Shown here one piece after another: positions 1 to 5,447 of a DNA stretch of 5,447 bases. The stretch spans positions 1-5,447 of the forward strand of contig CAKTGW010000090.1 of the NCBI GenBank assembly GCA_934561725.1, read 5' to 3'. The notes under the pieces are model-generated. The model saw nothing but the letters and a program-made list of their open reading frames with translations, did no database searches and was not told the origin of the DNA. How positions within the stretch are numbered: position 1 is the first letter of the stretch; each line of letters opens with the position of its first letter. Source of the stretch: an uncultured Oscillospiraceae bacterium. GTDB taxonomy: Bacteria; Bacillota; Clostridia; Oscillospirales; Oscillospiraceae. A program made the translations under genes and the position numbers.

Positions 1-34
1 GGGGATCACGTCCTCACAAACTGCACTGAGCTGC

Positions 35-52
35 GCCCGCCTATTGGCGGGC
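35..52. repeat. Short GC-rich inverted repeat (hairpin) at the left edge
   Basis: A perfect 7-bp inverted repeat, GCCCGCC and GGCGGGC, encloses a TATT loop. No T-run follows on either strand, so it is not a simple terminator. It lies in a gene-free stretch (1-192) between a presumed plus-strand gene outside the window and the end of the anti-sigma gene. The surrounding sequence has the look of an extragenic repeat unit, but only one copy is visible here, so that is a guess. I see no supportable coding sequence in this stretch. Confidence 0.5.
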
Positions 53-80
53 ATTCGCTCCGTTCCGTTGCTCGTCCTCT

Positions 81-120
81 TCCCGCAGAACCCGCTGTGC
101 TGGGCTTCTGCGGGATTTTT
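81..120 (+). terminator. Rho-independent terminator for a gene left of the window
   Basis: A 10-bp arm (81-90) pairs with 106-115. After a one-base bulge at 105, three more C-G pairs (91-93 with 102-104) close an 8-nt loop. Five T residues follow at 116-120 on the plus strand. The minus strand has no T-run after the stem, so the signal points rightward. It most likely ends a plus-strand transcript that enters from outside the window and converges on the anti-sigma gene. Confidence 0.75.
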
Positions 121-143
121 GTCATACAGCGTGCACGACCGCA

Positions 144-157
144 GGGAACCGGTTCCC
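144..157. repeat. 14-bp perfect palindrome
   Basis: GGGAACCGGTTCCC is a perfect palindrome without a spacer. It sits 36 bp past the stop of the anti-sigma gene, between that stop and the convergent terminator. With no loop it would fold poorly as an RNA hairpin, and no T-run follows it. A protein-binding dyad or chance are both possible. No function can be assigned. Confidence 0.45.
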
Positions 158-192
158 CTTGAGGTCCCCATACTCTCCGCGGGGGGCGGGCT

Positions 193-1530
193 TTAGCGCA
201 GGACAAGATCGACGGGATGTGCCAGCTCTATAGAGCCGGTTTCCAGCGGGCGGAACCAGACTTCTGTTCCATCGTAGTCGTCGAGAAACAGCGTTTCTGT
301 GAAATAACGCCATTCATCTGTGCGCTCACCGGTTTCCGGATCCTCGCGCCCCACGGTACCGCTGGCTCCCAAAACAGAGTGCTGCTCGCCCTGTGCGTCA
401 TAATATATGCCGCTGAACACATTTTTGGAGTGGTAGCCATCCTCCGGAGCGCGTTCGCCGCCGTCAACAATAAAGGCGACTTCCCAGCCATGCCCGGAGG
501 AACGCGCATAGAGCAGCTCTGTATTCGGCGGCAGATGCTCTGCCGTCTGGTTGACCAGATCCACATGGCACCGCGCCTGCTCCTTATCCAGCCATTGCGC
601 ACCGGTGATGTGCAGAGTCAGCTGCTCACTGCTGAAGAAATAGGGGCTGTCCAGACACAGTGTAACACACTCGCCGGTGACATTGTCGGCGTAGGATATG
701 ATGCCGCTGTTTATCCGCGTAAAGCTGTTGCCTGCACCGTCGGTCAAAATGAAGTCCAGCCCTCTGAGCCATGCGCGGTTTTCCGGGTCTGAGCTCAGAT
801 TCAGCCGCATTTGTGTGGGATAGAGCTCCACATCCGTGATAGTGAAGTCATTTCCGTCAATATCAAAGCTTGTATTGACCGGGATGGTCTCTCCCTGAGA
901 GGTGAAGTAAGGATCAAATTTCAGCGGGAAGGTAAAGGAGGCCACCGTATTACCCGCATCCACGGCCGACACGGTAAAATACAGACTGTCGGGCATATCC
1001 AGATCATAGAAATCTGCCCTTGTCTGATAGATACCGTTGTCTCCGCCCTTCCATTCACCGCCGTAGCTCACGCTGGACAGCTCACCGCCGTCAGCAGCAT
1101 GCAGCTCAATGTCTGCACCCATGTCCGTATGTGTTTTGCTGGTCAGAGTAAAGAAGATATTCAGCTGCTTTCTGTCTACGATCACGCCCAGCACCCGGCA
1201 GGTAACGCCGTTTTGTGTTTGCTCCTGCTCCACGGGCTGTATATAATCGTTATCGATCGCCGCCGAGAGAGACGGCGAAAAATTCACTGCCGCGGCCAAC
1301 TGGCTGATCAGAGGGATCCCCGAACAGGCCGAAGCAAAGGGGGTTGAAAAATTCACCAGCAGCACAAAGGTGAGCATCAGTGTGCACAGCCCGCCCAGCG
1401 GGGCCAGAATGGCGTGCTTCTTCTGTTTCCGCAGCCGCACCCGTGCCCGGGTCAGCGTATAGTCCAATGCAGCCGGCGTCTCGTTCATTCCGGCCAGCAG
1501 CTCATCCATTTCATGGTTTCTGTTCATCAT
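193..1530 (-). CDS. Membrane anti-sigma factor, DUF4179 type
   Basis: The product is a 445-residue single-pass membrane protein that probably holds the neighbouring ECF sigma factor inactive until an envelope signal arrives. Residues 1-40 form a short cytoplasmic segment rich in Arg and Lys just before the membrane (RVRLRKQKK near 30-38). Residues about 41-62 form one hydrophobic helix. The segment from about 63 to 130 resembles DUF4179, with a Phe-Ala-containing start after the helix, an IPLISQL stretch, then NDYIQPV and a following beta-rich part. The remaining roughly 300 residues are predicted extracytoplasmic and beta-rich, and their function is not recognised. The start is the first of two adjacent ATG codons. 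It lies 6 nt behind a very strong GGAGGAGGT site and overlaps the sigma stop as ATGA, which points to translational coupling. The family assignment comes from memory of DUF4179 proteins. The anti-sigma role is inferred from gene order and topology. No terminator is visible downstream. Confidence 0.85.
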   Translation of the reverse strand: MMNRNHEMDELLAGMNETPAALDYTLTRARVRLRKQKKHAILAPLGGLCTLMLTFVLLVNFSTPFASACSGIPLISQLAAAVNFSPSLSAAIDNDYIQPVEQEQTQNGVTCRVLGVIVDRKQLNIFFTLTSKTHTDMGADIELHAADGGELSSVSYGGEWKGGDNGIYQTRADFYDLDMPDSLYFTVSAVDAGNTVASFTFPLKFDPYFTSQGETIPVNTSFDIDGNDFTITDVELYPTQMRLNLSSDPENRAWLRGLDFILTDGAGNSFTRINSGIISYADNVTGECVTLCLDSPYFFSSEQLTLHITGAQWLDKEQARCHVDLVNQTAEHLPPNTELLYARSSGHGWEVAFIVDGGERAPEDGYHSKNVFSGIYYDAQGEQHSVLGASGTVGREDPETGERTDEWRYFTETLFLDDYDGTEVWFRPLETGSIELAHPVDLVLR

Positions 1531-1997
1531 CGCACTACCTCCTCCGAAAGCTCCAGCCGCAGCAGCTCCAAGGCCCGCCGCTGCCGGGTCGCCGCTGTTC
1601 CCTGAGGGATATCCAGCGTTTTTGCAGTCTCTGCCAGAGTCAGACCCATGAAGAAGCGCAGCAGAATGATCTCGCGCAGTCGGACCGGCAGCTTTTCCAC
1701 GGCCTGACGCATGGGCAGCCGGTCATAATCCTCTGCGCTCTCCTCCGGGATATCATCCAGCGGGACAAAGCGCTTTCGGTGCCGGAGCTCATTTTTGCAT
1801 TCATTGATGAGTATTCGTGTCAGCCAGGTCTCAAAATACGCCTCTTCTCTAAGCTTTTTCAGTCCGCGCAGCGCTTTATAGACGGCCTCGTCCACAGCCT
1901 CCAATGCTGCGTCCTCACCGCCCAGATAGAGCAGTGCTGTTTTGTACAGCCTGGGGCGCAGCGGCGTGAGCCGGTTTTCAAATTCTGCACTGTTCAT
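1527..1997 (-). CDS. ECF-type RNA polymerase sigma factor (sigma-70 family)
   Basis: This 156-residue alternative sigma factor would direct RNA polymerase to a small regulon of envelope-related genes. Residues about 8-75 match sigma region 2, ending in YFETWLTRILINECKNELR followed by a basic stretch (RHRKR). An acidic linker (about 80-93) follows. Residues about 97-150 match sigma region 4, with the LPVRLREIILLRFF helix and a helix-turn-helix around LTLAETAKTLDIPQGTAATRQRRAL. There is no region 1.1 or 3, as is usual for ECF factors. I chose the ATG at 1997 because AGGAAAGGAAG lies just upstream of it. The in-frame GTG at 2033 would add 12 residues and has no ribosome binding site. The gene lies 86 bp behind the lipoprotein gene with no terminator between, and its stop overlaps the anti-sigma start by 4 bases. 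Auto-regulation through the promoter at 3173-3198 is inferred. Confidence 0.92.
   Translation of the reverse strand: MNSAEFENRLTPLRPRLYKTALLYLGGEDAALEAVDEAVYKALRGLKKLREEAYFETWLTRILINECKNELRHRKRFVPLDDIPEESAEDYDRLPMRQAVEKLPVRLREIILLRFFMGLTLAETAKTLDIPQGTAATRQRRALELLRLELSEEVVR
1537..1545 (-). promoter_or_regulatory. Strong Shine-Dalgarno site of the anti-sigma gene
   Basis: On the minus strand this reads GGAGGAGGT. It ends 6 nt before the first ATG (1530) and 9 nt before the second ATG (1527), both of which are usable. It lies inside the last codons of the sigma gene. A site this strong would help keep anti-sigma production at or above sigma production. Confidence 0.8.
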
Positions 1998-2083
1998 AGT
2001 CTCTTCCTTTCCTGCGATTGGATCCCAATTCACTGATTAGACGCAGACAAGGCGCGTTTTTATTACTGCTGCAAAAATTTTAT

Positions 2084-3148
2084 TCAATGGAGGGCCAAGA
2101 CCTGATTGCTCAGATAGACTGTGCCGCTCTCCGTAGGGCGCAGGGTGATGCGGTGGGTAAATGCGCAGTCTGTCCGCAGAGATGGAGAGATGCCGTTTAC
2201 GGTCAATGTCCATGTGCCGTCCGTATTTTTCTCCAGAGCGGTCACATCCGGAAAAACATCGCTGTAGCGGCTGCTTACTGTGCGCACGGTAAAGACGGGG
2301 TAGCTCTTTCCGTCAAAGCCGGCCAGAGAACGCAGCTGCTCCACTGTAAGATCCAGCAGCGGCAGCATGATGCGCTCATACTCATCTGCCGGGACGCGTG
2401 CGCGGGTCTCTGATGCATCCACGGGATAGGGCGATTCATAATAGATCAGGTCACGGCCGTAGAAAATGGAATAGGCCGCAGGGAACAAGCCTGCATAATC
2501 CAGCGTATCCATGTGCTCCGGCCCCCAGCTGGTCAGGAAGAATCCGTCTGTCCCATAGCCGATAGGCTCTATGTATGCGGTGCAGGCATTGCGCAAATCA
2601 TGGTCAATGGGCTGCACCCGATAGACAAGTGTGGGCTCCTGCCAGCCGTCGTGATTGCCGCCGGTCGGATTATCCGGCATGTCACGTGTGAGAAACAACC
2701 AGCCGCGCTCCGTGTAATTCATATCCGTGATCGAATAGCTGTTTTCCCATGTTATCTGCGCCTGACCGTTTACGCCCGCGATACGCATGGTGCTGATCTG
2801 TTCGTTTTCCAGAGTTACGGCCTCAAAGCCGCCGTCACCGCAGAGGACCAGAAAGGTGACTGAGGTCTGCTCTCCTGCAAGAAAGGCCTCCATCTGTTCG
2901 GAATGGACCATATCACAGCGCCGGTTCTTGTCCACGGCGCACCAGCCCAGTTCGGCAAGCTGATCCAGACAGGCCGCAGGATCGTCCCACAGCTGCGCAC
3001 ATAGATCGTAGAGCTCCAGTAATTCTTCATGTGTCTCGACCGAGACCGGCTGATCGCTGAATACCCATGCCAGCGTGCTTATACCTTCACGCAGCGAGCA
3101 GCCGCAAAGCAGCAACAGGCAGAGGGGCAATATAAATAAACGTTTCAT
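2084..3148 (-). CDS. Putative lipoprotein, family not recognised
   Basis: The product is a 354-residue secreted protein anchored by lipid to the outer face of the membrane. The first 17 residues are a short lipoprotein signal: a positive start (MKR), a Leu-rich core and the lipobox LCGC, with the lipidated Cys predicted at 17. The Cys at -2 of the lipobox is less usual. The mature part is a mix of helical segments (about 38-70, with Cys at 50, 60, 70 and 78) and a longer beta-rich body with many aromatic residues. I recognise no enzyme motif or named domain. AAAGGAGA 6 nt before the ATG fixes the start. The gene is the first of the unit with the sigma and anti-sigma genes and sits directly behind the ECF-type promoter. 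It may therefore be a sensor, a modulator of the anti-sigma protein, or an effector of the response. All three roles are inference. Confidence 0.85.
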   Translation of the reverse strand: MKRLFILPLCLLLLCGCSLREGISTLAWVFSDQPVSVETHEELLELYDLCAQLWDDPAACLDQLAELGWCAVDKNRRCDMVHSEQMEAFLAGEQTSVTFLVLCGDGGFEAVTLENEQISTMRIAGVNGQAQITWENSYSITDMNYTERGWLFLTRDMPDNPTGGNHDGWQEPTLVYRVQPIDHDLRNACTAYIEPIGYGTDGFFLTSWGPEHMDTLDYAGLFPAAYSIFYGRDLIYYESPYPVDASETRARVPADEYERIMLPLLDLTVEQLRSLAGFDGKSYPVFTVRTVSSRYSDVFPDVTALEKNTDGTWTLTVNGISPSLRTDCAFTHRITLRPTESGTVYLSNQVLALH

Positions 3149-3172
3149 AAAAAATCTCCTTTGCAGATATTT

Positions 3173-3198
3173 GACGCTGCGGTATATGCAAAAGTTCC
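3173..3198 (-). promoter_or_regulatory. ECF sigma-type promoter of the lipoprotein-sigma-anti-sigma unit
   Basis: On the minus strand a -35 element GGAAC (3198-3194, followed by TTTT) is separated by exactly 17 nt from a -10 element CGTC (3176-3173, followed by AAAT). This matches the general pattern of ECF promoters (GGAAC or GAAAC near -35, CGTC or CGTA near -10). It lies between the terminator of the upstream MATE gene and the lipoprotein ribosome binding site, leaving a very short leader. I see no convincing housekeeping promoter in this gap. The sigma gene in the same unit is the obvious candidate to read it, giving positive auto-regulation. Confidence 0.7.
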
Positions 3199-3200
3199 TA

Positions 3201-3235
3201 AATGAAAAGCGGCCTCCGCATACCGGAGGCCGCTT
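3201..3235 (-). terminator. Rho-independent terminator of the MATE gene
   Basis: A perfect 12-bp inverted repeat (3207-3218 and 3224-3235, arm AAGCGGCCTCCG) has a 5-nt loop. Read leftward it is followed by TTTTCATTT, where the first two T residues belong to the stem. It begins 18 bp behind the MATE stop and separates that gene from the lipoprotein unit. This makes independent transcription of the lipoprotein unit likely. Confidence 0.85.
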
Positions 3236-3253
3236 GGCTGTATTAAAATAGGA

Positions 3254-4627
3254 TCAGACGTTGTCGGGAATCTTGCAGATCACCCTGCGGTAGATCCGAA
3301 GCAGAAGCAGGCTGGATGTGACCAGACTCATCAGCTCGGCGATGGGAATGGCCCACCACACGGCGTCCAGATTGCCGGATAGCGACAGTAGGTAGGCTAC
3401 CGGCAGAAGGACGACCAGCTGCCGGCAGAAGGAGACCAGCATACTATAGACACCGTTGCCCAGAGCCTGGAAAATGCTGCCCGTGGCAATGCAGAAGCCC
3501 GCAAACACATAGCTCAGACTGGCTACACGAAGGGCGGTGCGGCCGATGGCAAGCATATTTTCGCTGGCATCGAACATCAGCAGCAGTTCATCCGGGAAAA
3601 GCTGGAATACTGCGAGGCCAATCAGCATCAGCAGTGTGGCATAGGTCAGGCCCAGCTTGCAGGTCTTGACAATGCGGCTACGTTTTCCTGCGCCGTAATT
3701 GAATGCAATGATGGGGATCATACTGTTGTTCAGGCCCAGAACCGGCATGAAGAAAATACTCTGGATCTTGAAGTAGATACCAAATACAGCAGCAGCCGTC
3801 TCGGTAAAACCAATGAGGATCATGTTCATGCCATAGGTCATGACAGAACCGATGGACTGCATGATGATGGAGGGCAGTCCCACCTGATAGATCCGGCCGA
3901 TCAGGCTCAGATCCGGTTTGAGATTGCGCAGGCGGATATTGATCTCGTGATTCCAGTGAATATTCATGAAAATGGCCAGTATACCGCCGATAATCTGGCC
4001 AATGACCGTAGCGGCGGCTGCACCCGCTACACCCATGGCAGGGGCGCCCAGCAGGCCGAAAATCAGAATGGGATCCAAAACGATATTGATGATCGCGCCA
4101 ACGCCCTGTGTGATCATGGAGAGCAGGGTGCGGCCCGTGGACTGCAGAAGCTTTTCACCGATCAATTGAGCCTCCACACCCATGGACAGGCAGCAGCAGA
4201 TCTGCAGATAGGCCGTGCCCATATCCACGATCTCCTGATTGCCGGTCTGACTTGCAAAGAAGGGGCGGGCAAAAAACAGTCCCACGATCAGAAACAGTAC
4301 AAAGTTCGCGATGGCCAGAAACAGACCGTTGCCCGCGGTCTTGTCTACCGTGTGCTGATCCTTTTCCCCCAATGCGCGGGAGAGGATCGCATTCATACCC
4401 ACACCGGCGCCGGTGCCCATGGCAATCACGATCATCTGGATCGGAAAGGCCAGAGACACGGCGGTCAAAGCATTTTCGGACAAGCGGCTGACAAAAATAC
4501 TGTCCACAACATTATACATAGCCTGCACCAACATGGATACGATCATGGGCCAGGCCATGCTCACCAGCAGCTTATTGACAGGCATAACGCCCATTTTGTT
4601 TTCCTGAAGCTTAACTTCTTTTTCCAT
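3254..4627 (-). CDS. MATE-family efflux transporter (multidrug/cation antiporter)
   Basis: This 457-residue integral membrane protein of about 12 helices, the usual MATE length, is expected to export drugs or other organic compounds in exchange for Na+ or H+. The N-terminal half shows the typical first helix with MAWPMIVSMLVQAMYNVVDS (24-43), then a GTGAGVGMNAILSRALGEKD stretch (71-90), QSTGRT (162-167) and NIVLDPILIF (181-190). The second half repeats the fold from about VGLPSIIMQSIG (249-260) and contains IIAFNYGAGKRSR (306-318). These place it near the MepA/DinF-like branch rather than NorM, as judged by eye. The substrate cannot be read from the sequence. The first ATG has GAGGTG 5 nt upstream. 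A second ATG at 4594 has a weaker AGGAA site. It has its own promoter and terminator and is divergent from the BlaI-family gene, so a shared regulatory region is possible but not shown. Confidence 0.95.
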   Translation of the reverse strand: MEKEVKLQENKMGVMPVNKLLVSMAWPMIVSMLVQAMYNVVDSIFVSRLSENALTAVSLAFPIQMIVIAMGTGAGVGMNAILSRALGEKDQHTVDKTAGNGLFLAIANFVLFLIVGLFFARPFFASQTGNQEIVDMGTAYLQICCCLSMGVEAQLIGEKLLQSTGRTLLSMITQGVGAIINIVLDPILIFGLLGAPAMGVAGAAAATVIGQIIGGILAIFMNIHWNHEINIRLRNLKPDLSLIGRIYQVGLPSIIMQSIGSVMTYGMNMILIGFTETAAAVFGIYFKIQSIFFMPVLGLNNSMIPIIAFNYGAGKRSRIVKTCKLGLTYATLLMLIGLAVFQLFPDELLLMFDASENMLAIGRTALRVASLSYVFAGFCIATGSIFQALGNGVYSMLVSFCRQLVVLLPVAYLLSLSGNLDAVWWAIPIAELMSLVTSSLLLLRIYRRVICKIPDNV

Positions 4628-4642
4628 ACCGTCACCTCACAT

Positions 4643-4667
4643 AAAAACATCGGGCCCGGGGGCCCGA
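4643..4667 (-). terminator. Terminator-like hairpin in the MATE leader (possible attenuator)
   Basis: Read on the minus strand, a 7-bp stem TCGGGCC/GGCCCGA closes a 4-nt loop (4657-4660). It is followed after two bases by five T residues (4647-4643), a few bases before the MATE ribosome binding site at 4638-4632. It falls between the predicted promoter and the start codon, so it could stop transcription early or shield the translation start. I found no obvious competing anti-terminator pairing in the roughly 60-nt leader. The regulatory role is a guess. Confidence 0.45.
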
Positions 4668-4695
4668 ATCACAAAACGTACAATTTCCTTTATAT

Positions 4696-4723
4696 ATTAT
4701 ATCATAAAAAGCAGCTGTTTCAA
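4696..4723 (-). promoter_or_regulatory. Housekeeping-type promoter of the MATE gene
   Basis: On the minus strand a TTGAAA -35 element (4723-4718) and a perfect TATAAT -10 element (4701-4696) are 16 nt apart. A TG one base ahead of the -10 makes it an extended -10 promoter. The predicted start near 4689 gives a leader of about 60 nt that contains the GC-rich hairpin. Confidence 0.8.
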
Positions 4724-4815
4724 GAGAAAATGCAGAATTTCAGCGCTGTGCACAAGCAGAAAGCCTATCTGAGCAGATCAAAGTGCATCAATTGACGGCA
4801 AATTCGAGCGATCTC

Positions 4816-4844
4816 TTGACAAAAGTGGTTTATTGTTATAGACT
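4816..4844 (+). promoter_or_regulatory. Housekeeping-type promoter of the BlaI/M56 operon
   Basis: A perfect -35 TTGACA (4816-4821) is followed after 17 nt by TAGACT (4839-4844), which matches four of six positions of the -10 consensus. The expected transcript start is near 4851. The upstream dyad (4828-4843) covers the spacer and most of the -10, and the second dyad (4853-4868) covers the first transcribed bases. Bound repressor would therefore block this promoter. Confidence 0.75.
4828..4843. promoter_or_regulatory. Probable BlaI-family operator 1 (overlaps -10)
   Basis: A dyad GTTTAT-N4-ATAGAC, in which five of six half-site positions are symmetric. It is nearly the same as the dyad at 4853-4868. 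Together the two form a larger perfect 14-bp inverted repeat (4827-4840 and 4856-4869). Its position across the promoter spacer and -10 fits repression by the gene product just downstream. The half-site differs from the TACA/TGTA core known for staphylococcal BlaI/MecI operators. Confidence 0.65.
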
Positions 4845-4852
4845 TCAAATGG

Positions 4853-4868
4853 GTTTATAACAATAAAC
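4853..4868. promoter_or_regulatory. Probable BlaI-family operator 2 (over transcript start)
   Basis: A perfect dyad GTTTAT-AACA-ATAAAC, centred 25 bp from operator 1. It begins just after the expected transcript start. The two sites are in inverted relation, so the long inverted repeat would be only half transcribed. It is therefore more likely a DNA-level protein site than an RNA hairpin. Confidence 0.7.
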
Positions 4869-4888
4869 CTGCCGAAAGGAGACTGACT

Positions 4889-5263
4889 ATGGAATTGAAG
4901 CTATGTGAAAGCGACCACCGTTTTATGAATATCATCTGGGATAATGAGCCCATCCCGTCGGGTACACTTGTTGAAAAATGTGCGGAAATTCTGGGCTGGA
5001 AAAAGTCTACGACCTATACTACGCTGCGCAAGCTGTGCCAGAAGGGCGTTGCCGTCAACGAAAGCTCAGTTGTCCGCGCACTTGTCCCCAGAGAGGCCGT
5101 GCAGCTTTATGAGAGCGCACATGTGGTGGACCGCAGCTTTTCCGGTTCTCTGCCTGCCTTTATTGCCGCATTTACCAGTGTCCGTCCGCTGACGGATGAC
5201 GAAGTACAGGAAATTCAGACGCTGATCAGCCAAAGCAGAGAGGCAGGACACCATGAGCATTGA
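4889..5263 (+). CDS. BlaI/MecI/CopY-family transcriptional repressor
   Basis: This 124-residue dimeric winged-helix repressor is the usual length for the family. Residues about 5-70 form the DNA-binding domain, with FMNIIWDNEPIPSGTLVEK matching the first helices and GWKKSTTYTTLRKLCQKGV (36-54) the recognition helix and start of the wing. Residues about 71-118 form the C-terminal dimerisation region, including FSGSLPAFIAAFTS and LTDDEVQEIQTLI. In BlaI the cleavage that relieves repression falls at an Asn-Phe bond in the segment that appears to align with Ala94-Phe95 here. AAAGGAG lies 7 nt before the ATG. An M56 peptidase gene overlaps its end by 11 bases, the standard partner arrangement. It probably represses its own operon through the two dyads upstream. 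The signal and any other targets are unknown, and resistance to beta-lactams should not be assumed. Confidence 0.92.
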   Translation: MELKLCESDHRFMNIIWDNEPIPSGTLVEKCAEILGWKKSTTYTTLRKLCQKGVAVNESSVVRALVPREAVQLYESAHVVDRSFSGSLPAFIAAFTSVRPLTDDEVQEIQTLISQSREAGHHEH

Positions 5264-5447
5264 ACGGCTGTTTCTGGCCTACATGGAAACCGGCTTCTAC
5301 AGTGTGATCGCCGGGCTGTGCCTTTTGCTGCTCTGGATGCTGCTGAGTCGCCTGCCCATATCCAAAAGCCTGTGCACGCTGGGCATGGCTGCCCTGCTGC
5401 TCCGTTTGCTGCTTCCCGTAAGTATCCCCGCGCCCTTTTCGTTGTTC
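5253..5447 (+). CDS. M56-family (BlaR1-like) membrane peptidase, N-terminal fragment
   Basis: A reading frame starts at ATG 5253, overlaps the repressor gene by 11 bases and stays open to the window edge, giving 65 residues. It begins MSIERLFLAYMETGFYS and has two hydrophobic segments (about 15-34 and 40-58). The second contains ALLLRLLLPVSIPAPFS, a pattern typical of the first helices of BlaR1/MecR1-like M56 proteins. The zinc-binding HEXXH motif would lie further on, outside the window, so peptidase activity cannot be confirmed. A purine-rich GGCAGGA precedes the start. In known systems such a protein senses an external signal and triggers inactivation of the partner repressor. Confidence 0.82.
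   Translation, partial: MSIERLFLAYMETGFYSVIAGLCLLLLWMLLSRLPISKSLCTLGMAALLLRLLLPVSIPAPFSLF

Noticed and set aside
3..29. Possible C-terminal end of a plus-strand gene with a TGA at 27-29
   Set aside because: Only eight codons are visible, too few to support a gene, although the terminator at 81-120 is compatible with one.
144..169. GGAAC within the 14-bp palindrome as a second ECF promoter
   Set aside because: On neither strand does a CGTC-type -10 element follow at 16-17 nt, and no gene lies suitably downstream.
217..1347. Long plus-strand open frames opposite the anti-sigma gene (217-792 and 811-1347)
   Set aside because: They are mirror frames of the well-supported minus-strand gene, with no ribosome binding site pattern and no recognisable protein.
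2017..2029. Small inverted repeat ATTGG-ATC-CCAAT ahead of the sigma gene
   Set aside because: Only 5-bp arms with a 3-nt loop and no T-run. It is too weak to call a terminator or operator between the lipoprotein and sigma genes.
1998..2033. Upstream GTG start (2033) for the sigma gene
   Set aside because: It has no ribosome binding site and adds 12 residues not typical of ECF factors. The ATG at 1997 has a good purine-rich site.
4767..4778. Small palindrome ATCTG-AG-CAGAT between the divergent promoters
   Set aside because: Five-bp arms are expected by chance at this scale, and it overlaps neither promoter.
3947..4795. A 282-codon plus-strand open frame opposite the MATE gene
   Set aside because: It is antisense to an unmistakable transporter gene. 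The translation is rich in His, Gln and Asp with no family resemblance, and it runs through the intergenic promoter region.
1..5447. CRISPR array, tRNA or rRNA gene, insertion sequence or attachment site
   Set aside because: I found no regularly spaced direct repeats, no cloverleaf with a TTCRA loop, no transposase and no terminal repeats.

Overview
The window comes from a bacterium, most likely a member of the Bacillota in the class Clostridia (gut Oscillospiraceae-type). The signs are roughly balanced base composition, strong AGGAGG-type ribosome binding sites, a DUF4179-type anti-sigma protein and a BlaI/M56 regulator-peptidase pair. The genus cannot be fixed from the sequence alone.

Layout from left to right. 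Positions 1-192 hold no gene I can support. They contain a short GC-rich hairpin, a strong rightward rho-independent terminator that should serve a gene lying left of the window, and a 14-bp perfect palindrome. Next comes a leftward (minus-strand) unit that is transcribed as lipoprotein (3148 to 2084), then ECF sigma factor (1997 to 1527), then membrane anti-sigma factor of DUF4179 type (1530 to 193). The last two genes overlap by 4 bases. Upstream of the lipoprotein lies a good ECF-type promoter (GGAAC, 17 nt, CGTC), placed just after the terminator of the preceding gene. The whole unit is therefore probably switched on by its own sigma factor. A MATE-family multidrug/cation antiporter (4627 to 3254, minus strand) follows, with its own extended -10 housekeeping promoter, a terminator-like hairpin in its leader and a strong terminator behind it.

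Divergent from the MATE gene, on the plus strand, is a BlaI/MecI-family repressor (4889-5263). The N-terminal part of an M56 (BlaR1-like) membrane metallopeptidase overlaps its end and runs off the right edge. Two 16-bp dyads with the half-site GTTTAT/ATAAAC, centred 25 bp apart, cover the -10 region and the expected transcript start of this operon. They are the probable repressor operators.

Functional picture (inference): the window holds two independent envelope-sensing circuits on either side of an efflux pump. One is an ECF sigma/anti-sigma circuit with an uncharacterised lipoprotein as its first gene. The other is a BlaI/M56 proteolytic signalling pair. The lipoprotein and the large extracytoplasmic part of the anti-sigma protein are the least understood components.
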